Source of the DNA: Planctomycetota bacterium
Lineage (GTDB): Bacteria; Planctomycetota; Planctomycetia; Planctomycetales; Planctomycetaceae
DNA: 59,908 nt
Reading direction: 5' to 3'
Assembly: GCA_014584345.1 (NCBI GenBank)
Contig: JACTNB010000029.1
Span: forward strand, 1-59,908
The notes under the pieces are model-generated. The model saw only the letters and a program-made list of their open reading frames with translations. It did no database searches and was not told the origin of the DNA. The translations under genes and the position numbers were made by a program. Positions 54,791 to 59,908 of the stretch are shown piece by piece. The stretch's first letter is position 1; every line of letters begins with the position of its first letter.

Positions 54791-56079
54791 TGCGTACCCC
54801 AAGGACTCAACGCAGACTTCGTGGATCGGGCGTTCGCTCCTCCCTTCTGGCGTATCGCTCGGGGTTCACTTTGATTGAACTGCTGGTGGCGATCACCATA
54901 TTCATTATTCTCACCACGCTCACCGTGGCGACGATCAACCTCAATCTCGGGAACGAGCGGATCACGGCGGCCTCCCGCCAGGTGCAGGCCATGCTGGAAG
55001 GTGCGAGGTCTCGCGCGTTCAAACTGCAGCGGCCCGTGGGGGTCCGGTTTATTCTCGACCAGAACTTTCCGGGCGAAGTCACCGGCATGGTGTATGTCGG
55101 GGCCATTGAAAATCCCGGAGGAAGCAACTATCAGACCGGAAAGCTGCGGTTTGTCGACCTGGATCTGGATGGCGACACTGTGGTGGGTGTGCCGGCATTA
55201 ACACCCGCCATCCAGCAACTTCCCGCCCCCGGCAGTATTCCCTGGAGCGAACTGAACACGCTGCAGTTGCTGCGATCGGGCGTACGGATCCGGATCCCGG
55301 CCAGTACCGGCACCTGGTACACGGTCTCTTCAGATAACTTCCTGACACCCGATTCCACGGTGTTGCGACTCACCTCGCAACCTTTGGATGTGGCCAGTTA
55401 TGGTTTGCGGACGGATAATTACAGCAATCCCCGGGGCACGGTCTACAACTACGAACTGGACCTCTCCACCGTGATGGCCCCTTTGCCGGGGGAAGATCCG
55501 GTACAGTTACCGCCGGGCACGGTGATCGATCTGCGCAGCAGCAAGGTGCCGAGTAACTGGAACATCAACCGCTGGAGGTCGGGTGTTACATACTCGGGTG
55601 GATCCTGGGTGGCGGGTATCACAAGTAACGGGCTGAAAGCTTATCTCACCAATAACGGGGGCGTTTCGGGTGGCAGCGAGCCGAACTGGAACTCGGCGAA
55701 CACGAATGGTGCCTCCCTCAACGACAACGGCGTTATCTGGCAGTGCTATCAGGTGCCGTTGCTGGATGTGGTGTTCACCCCTCAGGGGACATTGATGGGA
55801 GCAGTCTCCGCCGAGGGGTTGCTGCATTTCACGTTGGCGGAAACGCGGGATACCCGCGAGCCCTTCGACGATGGCACCGTGGGCCTGGCCGCCTGGGATG
55901 TACGAGACACCAATGGGGACGGGCGCAAGCCCGATCATAAAGGGTCGTTTCGCGTCGTCACCGTGTTCGCGGCGAGCGGGGCGGTGAATGTCAGCCCGGT
56001 CGACCAGACCGATGCCAATGACGATGGCGTTACCGACGACCTGTTCCTTTATGCCATCGAGGGGGCCACCGCGAAATAA
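54790..56079 (+). CDS. Pseudopilin (GspH-like), 429 residues
   Basis: A prepilin-like protein with G25/F26 cleavage and Glu30 (GFTLIELLVAITIFIIL). The leader is unusually long and Arg-rich. The mature helix (TAASRQVQAMLEGARSRAFKLQRPVGVRF) resembles GspH/FimT. The globular region contains a DTNGDGRKPD loop that may bind calcium. The ATG overlaps the previous stop codon. Confidence 0.87.
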   Translation: MRTPRTQRRLRGSGVRSSLLAYRSGFTLIELLVAITIFIILTTLTVATINLNLGNERITAASRQVQAMLEGARSRAFKLQRPVGVRFILDQNFPGEVTGMVYVGAIENPGGSNYQTGKLRFVDLDLDGDTVVGVPALTPAIQQLPAPGSIPWSELNTLQLLRSGVRIRIPASTGTWYTVSSDNFLTPDSTVLRLTSQPLDVASYGLRTDNYSNPRGTVYNYELDLSTVMAPLPGEDPVQLPPGTVIDLRSSKVPSNWNINRWRSGVTYSGGSWVAGITSNGLKAYLTNNGGVSGGSEPNWNSANTNGASLNDNGVIWQCYQVPLLDVVFTPQGTLMGAVSAEGLLHFTLAETRDTREPFDDGTVGLAAWDVRDTNGDGRKPDHKGSFRVVTVFAASGAVNVSPVDQTDANDDGVTDDLFLYAIEGATAK

Positions 56080-56182
56080 CAGATCCTCCCGGGGAGAGAA
56101 CGCGGGCCGGGTAATTCTTCTCGCCAAGGGATTCAACTTAGTTCACTTCGGAAAGAACCAGCCGCGACAGGAGCGGTTTCTA

Positions 56183-57592
56183 ATGAAAACTCAATACGAA
56201 ACAACACGACACGCCCCGGCAGCCCCGCCCCGCGCGGGGGCCTCGCTGGTCGAAATACTCATGTCGTTGATGGTCATGAGTATCGGGCTGGTCTCCGTGG
56301 CGGCCCTGTTTCCGGTGACGATGCTCCGTTCCATGCAGGCCACGCAACTCACCAATGCCGGGCTGCTGTATTACCAATGCGAGGATTACACCCGTGCGTT
56401 CCCCAGACTGGTGTTTAACGATTTCAACACTTCGTACGGGGTGGCCGGAAACATCGTCTCGAATGTGGAATTTACCCCCCGTTCTCCCGTGTTTGCCCGC
56501 TACGGCATTTACAATGCCGCCGATTCGGATACCGTCAATCGCGAACGCTACGAACGCAGTCTCCCTTTGAAATTTGTCACGGTGATCGATCCCTTGGGAG
56601 CCGTCAGCAACCCGGGTAGCAATGCCCGTACCTATGGCAAGGACAACTACGGGCTGCACACGGTGCAGAATTATTATTATCAGGCCGTCCGAACAAATGC
56701 AGGCTTCGATCTGTTCAACGCAACGGCGGCGATCCGCCTGGCCCAGCTCAACCTGGCTCAGAGCATGTTCGCCTCGAATGACAGTTGGAGCACGTCGGTC
56801 TCTTCCAACGAAGTCGGCGGGGGGGCGGGTAATACCACGCTGACACTCGCCGACATTAGCGTCAACGACCTGCAGACATTCGCGGATGCTCTGGCCAGCA
56901 ACATCACCGGACGGGCGGTCGTGTTCGATCGCAACGGCAAGCAATCCCATGTCTCGCTGGTGACGGGGGTGAATGCCGGCACACAACAGATCACGCTGGC
57001 CAGTGCGGTTCCCAATAATGCCCTGTATGCAGCGGTTCCCGAAGTCCGGTTGGATCTGCTGGAAGCCCGTTATACCTGTTTGATCACGGTGCGACGGCAA
57101 CTGATGAACCTTGGCCCCGCCGGTACGCCGGGCGCGGATGGTGAAGATGACGATGGTAGTGGGTCCGCGGACGGGTTGGGCGAAGTCGGCTGGCCGGGGA
57201 CCGACGACGAAGTGCGAAATCTGGGGGCGAATCTGGTGGTCTTCTTCCGCCGCGATTTTTCACCCTTGGCCGAGCAGGTTTACGAAGCTGGCAATCTGCT
57301 TGCGGGGTTGAGTTCCCTCAGCGGCGCGCAGCAAATCACCATTCGCTGGAATGGTGCAAATGCCGATTCCAAGCCCCGGATTCGCAATGGGGGCTGGCTG
57401 TTCGATCCGGTCAACGGTTACTGGTATCAGATTTCCTCGGTGGTGGTGGATGAACGCACCTCCCAGAATCCCGTTAATGCCATCAACACGCGCGAAGCGG
57501 TGGTGCTACTCGATCGGCCGCCGGAAGCATCCGGGGGGTATCTGATGGTTCCCGAACGGGTGGTGGAAGTGTTCGATTTCACGGGATTCTGA
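56183..57592 (+). CDS. Pseudopilin (GspI/PilV-like), 469 residues
   Basis: A prepilin-like protein with a variant signal: G19 then A20-S-L-V-E24 (ASLVEILMSLMVMSIGL). The hydrophobic segment and the SMQATQLTNAGLLYYQ continuation are PilV-like. Ala at +1 in place of Phe is tolerated by prepilin peptidases in some minor pilins. The globular domain is long, with a DGEDDDGSGSADG loop. CAGGAG precedes the ATG at 56183; the open codons upstream are not part of it. Confidence 0.83.
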   Translation: MKTQYETTRHAPAAPPRAGASLVEILMSLMVMSIGLVSVAALFPVTMLRSMQATQLTNAGLLYYQCEDYTRAFPRLVFNDFNTSYGVAGNIVSNVEFTPRSPVFARYGIYNAADSDTVNRERYERSLPLKFVTVIDPLGAVSNPGSNARTYGKDNYGLHTVQNYYYQAVRTNAGFDLFNATAAIRLAQLNLAQSMFASNDSWSTSVSSNEVGGGAGNTTLTLADISVNDLQTFADALASNITGRAVVFDRNGKQSHVSLVTGVNAGTQQITLASAVPNNALYAAVPEVRLDLLEARYTCLITVRRQLMNLGPAGTPGADGEDDDGSGSADGLGEVGWPGTDDEVRNLGANLVVFFRRDFSPLAEQVYEAGNLLAGLSSLSGAQQITIRWNGANADSKPRIRNGGWLFDPVNGYWYQISSVVVDERTSQNPVNAINTREAVVLLDRPPEASGGYLMVPERVVEVFDFTGF

Positions 57593-57639
57593 GAGCGTCT
57601 TTTTAATTGTGTCATGAGTGGGCCAGCAGGCAGGGAATT

Positions 57640-59529
57640 ATGAAACAGATGCAAGCGACACATCGACACGCGGAAGTTCACCAGCGCCCCATGGGATTTA
57701 CGCTCACGGAAATGCTGGTCGCCGTGGGGCTGTTGCTGGTGATCATGACCATCTTCGCCCAGATCTTTCAGTTAGCCGTCGGGGCCATGTCCAGCCAGAA
57801 AGGCCTGGCCAATAACGATTCCCGGGCCCGCACCGCCTTTTCGGTCCTCGATGCCGACCTCAAACGGATGTCCTACCGCTCGATCAAGGGGCAGGGGGGA
57901 ATTGTACCGCTGGTCCCAGGACTGCTTTACAACGGCCAGGGGTACACCGACGAACAACGGGGCTATTTCTACTACTCCGAAAACAACCCCGCCGACGACA
58001 CCGACGACGTGCTGCAGTTCACCGTCGATGCCACCGTTATCGGGCAGTATTCGGGCGCGCGGCGGTATGCGAATCAATCACAACTGCCCTACTACGGCCG
58101 GGCGGCTTCACTCAACAGCGACACTTCGCGTCGCGATCAACCCGACTGGGACGATGGCACGTTCGGCAACAGCGTGGCCACGTCCCGCTGGGCGGAAGTG
58201 GCCTACTTCCTGCGGCATGGAACGCTGTACCGTCGTGTGTTGCTGATTCGCGATACCGACGATGGGGTGCCGGGCAACATGGGCCGCTTCGACGATGGCG
58301 ATACGCGCAACCTGGCCCAGCCTGGGTTTCTGAATGTCGTGGGCATGACGACCGAGGCCGTCGATATGATGAGGCCCGATGCTTTTAACCCAAGTCCTTA
58401 CACCGGGAATTTTTATACGGACTTTGACTTTTCCGCCCATCGCGCCATCTCTCCCTACGATGCGGACTCATCGAGTCCCTATGGTGCCTCCTTGGCGGTT
58501 TTTCACGGCAGCTTGAGTAACGAATTCTTGAATAACTGGCCGTTGGGGATTCCTCATTTTCGGTTTGGTTTTAGTCGTACTTCCGGTTTGCCCCGCGAGT
58601 TTGTCACCGACACCACCACGAACGCATTTATCGGCCGCTACACGCACGAGGAAACCTCGCATGGGGGCTTCGGATATCCGCATCAGTCCAGTGCTGCCTA
58701 CACACGGACCGATTTCAACATCGCTTCCCTGCAGGCGACTGGTCGCGTGAACGTGTATCTCGGAGGATCCCGCCGAGGGACGGATATCCTGCTGACCAAC
58801 GTCCATGGGTTCAATGTGGAAATCTGGGATCCAACGGCCAACGGAGCGATTGGCGGCTTTGTGGATATCGATTCGACCGCCGCGCGGGATACAGGTTCCC
58901 GCAATGGCACGTTGCAGCATGCGCACGAAATTTCCAGCTACGGTCCCACCAACAATGGACTTGCCTCCGGCGTGATGAATGTGAATGTGTTTGATTCATG
59001 GCACCACGATTTTATCAATGCAGGCATTACAGGCTTGACGCAAAATCCGCGCCCGCCGATGGCTCCGCTGCATGTGCATCCGAACGATGCCACGGTCCCC
59101 ACGTATCCTGGCATCACGGTGAAAAATCGCTGGGCATCCGGCGCCAACCTGTTTGATGCAAATGGCAATCCGATCATGATCTTCCCCTCGGATTCCTCCG
59201 CGGTGTATTCCAATCTGGTCGTCTGGCAGGCGGTTATCAAGAATCCGATTCCCGCCGCCTCGACCCTGGGAACGGAACCAGTAGATTGGCTGCCCGGAGG
59301 ATCGAAATTCGGCAGCGTCGATTGCAACGCCGGCATCGAGGTTCTCGATCTTCAGGATTACGACGGGAACTCGGGCAATGATCCCGATGTGGTCTGGGTT
59401 CCGGTCGACAACCGCAAACCGATCAAGGCGATTCGCGTGACGGTCCGTTTCCTCGATCCTTCAAGCGGGCAAATGCGGCAGATGAGTATGATCCATTCCT
59501 TCAACGAAGACGAAATCCGTTCCAACTAA
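57640..59529 (+). CDS. Pseudopilin (GspJ/PilW-like), 629 residues
   Basis: The largest of the five. Cleavage is G19/F20 with Glu24 (GFTLTEMLVAVGLLLVI), then FSVLDADLKRMSYRS as in PilW/GspJ minor pilins. The rest, about 550 residues, has no recognised domain; such length is far beyond usual GspJ proteins (about 200). AGGGA precedes the ATG at 57640. Its TAA stop codon is formed by bases of repeat copy F. Confidence 0.85.
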   Translation: MKQMQATHRHAEVHQRPMGFTLTEMLVAVGLLLVIMTIFAQIFQLAVGAMSSQKGLANNDSRARTAFSVLDADLKRMSYRSIKGQGGIVPLVPGLLYNGQGYTDEQRGYFYYSENNPADDTDDVLQFTVDATVIGQYSGARRYANQSQLPYYGRAASLNSDTSRRDQPDWDDGTFGNSVATSRWAEVAYFLRHGTLYRRVLLIRDTDDGVPGNMGRFDDGDTRNLAQPGFLNVVGMTTEAVDMMRPDAFNPSPYTGNFYTDFDFSAHRAISPYDADSSSPYGASLAVFHGSLSNEFLNNWPLGIPHFRFGFSRTSGLPREFVTDTTTNAFIGRYTHEETSHGGFGYPHQSSAAYTRTDFNIASLQATGRVNVYLGGSRRGTDILLTNVHGFNVEIWDPTANGAIGGFVDIDSTAARDTGSRNGTLQHAHEISSYGPTNNGLASGVMNVNVFDSWHHDFINAGITGLTQNPRPPMAPLHVHPNDATVPTYPGITVKNRWASGANLFDANGNPIMIFPSDSSAVYSNLVVWQAVIKNPIPAASTLGTEPVDWLPGGSKFGSVDCNAGIEVLDLQDYDGNSGNDPDVVWVPVDNRKPIKAIRVTVRFLDPSSGQMRQMSMIHSFNEDEIRSN

Positions 59530-59663
59530 CCGCGCCCGTCAGGAAGCGGGCCAGGCGGGAAACTCAATTAACCAGCATTCCATACAAGAAAAAATCAACA
59601 GCATCAAAAACAACACGAGTTAAGAAATTCCAACGTGGCCCGCTCCCTCACGGTCGATACTAG
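59526..59663. repeat. Inverted-repeat element, copy F
   Basis: About 138 bp. The left end CTAACCGCGCCCGTCAGG starts at 59526, so the pseudopilin stop codon (59527-59529) lies inside it. The right end CCCGCTCCCTCACGGTCGATACTAG is slightly drifted and shares its CTAG with the left end of copy G. The interior resembles copies G and H (for example AAATTCCAACGTGGC) but has diverged. Confidence 0.8.
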
Positions 59664-59797
59664 CCGCGCCCGTAAGGAAGCGGGCCACGCGGGAAAATCA
59701 ATTTATTAGCATTCTGCGGAGACAAGCACGAACAGCATCGAAAACAACATGCGGTAAGAAATTCCAACGTGGCCCGCTCCCTCACGGTCGCGGCTAG
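59660..59797. repeat. Inverted-repeat element, copy G
   Basis: 138 bp, with left end CTAGCCGCGCCCGTAAGG and right end CACGGTCGCGGCTAG. It abuts copy F through a shared CTAG and copy H to its right. Its interior is almost identical to that of copy H, including ATTAGCATTCTGCGGAGACA, indicating recent tandem duplication. Confidence 0.85.
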
Positions 59798-59798
59798 T

Positions 59799-59908
59799 TG
59801 GCGCCCGTAAGGAAGCGGGCCAGGCGGGAAAATCAATTTATTAGCATTCTGCGGAGACAAGCACGAACAGCATCGAAAACAACATGCGGTAAGAAATTCC
59901 AACGTGGC
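59799..59908. repeat. Inverted-repeat element, copy H (cut by window end)
   Basis: At least 110 bp are visible. The left end lacks the first CTAGC (TTGGCGCCCGTAAGG follows copy G), but the GCCCGTAAGGAAGCGGGC hairpin and the interior match copy G base for base until the window ends. The right end lies beyond the window, so more units may follow. Confidence 0.8.

Noticed and set aside
59526..59908. CRISPR array
   Set aside because: Units are about 138 bp, with no 25-40 bp repeat/spacer alternation and no cas gene. They match the dispersed CTAG element family.

Overview
The window looks like chromosomal DNA of a planctomycete. The evidence is the co-occurrence of a DUF1559 protein (prepilin-type N-terminus plus H-X9-DG C-terminus) paired with a small lipoprotein, DUF1569 and DUF4870 proteins, a PEGA lipoprotein, a PQQ-type propeller protein, very long pseudopilins, and a moderately GC-rich base composition. 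An orphan fliM suggests a motile life stage. I cannot name genus or species. No plasmid, phage or transposase gene is visible, and almost every large gene is intact.

Layout. 0.3-7.1 kb: an ABC ATPase/membrane-protein pair, then a minus-strand run of exported proteins (PQQ propeller, Kelch protein, lipoprotein, DUF1559 protein). 7.2-7.6 kb: hemP behind what looks like a textbook Fur-controlled promoter. 7.6-18 kb: pdxA, a SpoIIE/RsbU-type phosphatase, a receiver protein, a lipoprotein, fliM, proA, a LuxR-type regulator whose receiver has lost its phosphoacceptor Asp, and ruvB. 18.3-30.2 kb: a 1178-residue transporter/acyltransferase/acyl-ACP synthetase fusion, a DapA-like protein, an unusual protein made of three 76-residue aromatic repeats, an acetyltransferase-nitrilase fusion, a SLOG/molybdenum-carrier-like protein, ettA and thrC. 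30.6-36.5 kb: a phosphodiesterase-superfamily protein with a degenerate metal site, queA, DUF1569, DUF4870, a PIG-L deacetylase, a YdjM-like membrane protein and a PEGA lipoprotein. 36.8-45.7 kb: gyrA, two uncharacterised proteins, a glycosyltransferase, a metallophosphoesterase, L-fuconate dehydratase and tRNA-Ala(CGC). 46.0-59.5 kb: a type IV pilus/type II secretion-like locus with two PilB/GspE ATPases, PilT, PilC and five consecutive pseudopilins of 289-629 residues.

The main signal not explained by genes is a dispersed family of roughly 135-145 bp elements bounded by inverted repeats of about 28 bp that begin with CTAG. Eight copies are seen (near 7.8, 11.0, 30.4, 35.1, 52.6 and three in tandem at 59.5-59.9 kb), always in intergenic DNA. 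The last array starts inside the stop codon of the final pseudopilin gene and runs off the window. The copies have diverged internally while their ends are conserved, as expected of a MITE- or REP-like family mobilised or maintained in trans.

The pilus locus is the most coherent functional system: assembly ATPases, retraction ATPase, platform protein and candidate (minor) pseudopilins. Prepilin peptidase, secretin and PilM/N/O are not in the window. Most other genes are housekeeping or loosely associated neighbours.
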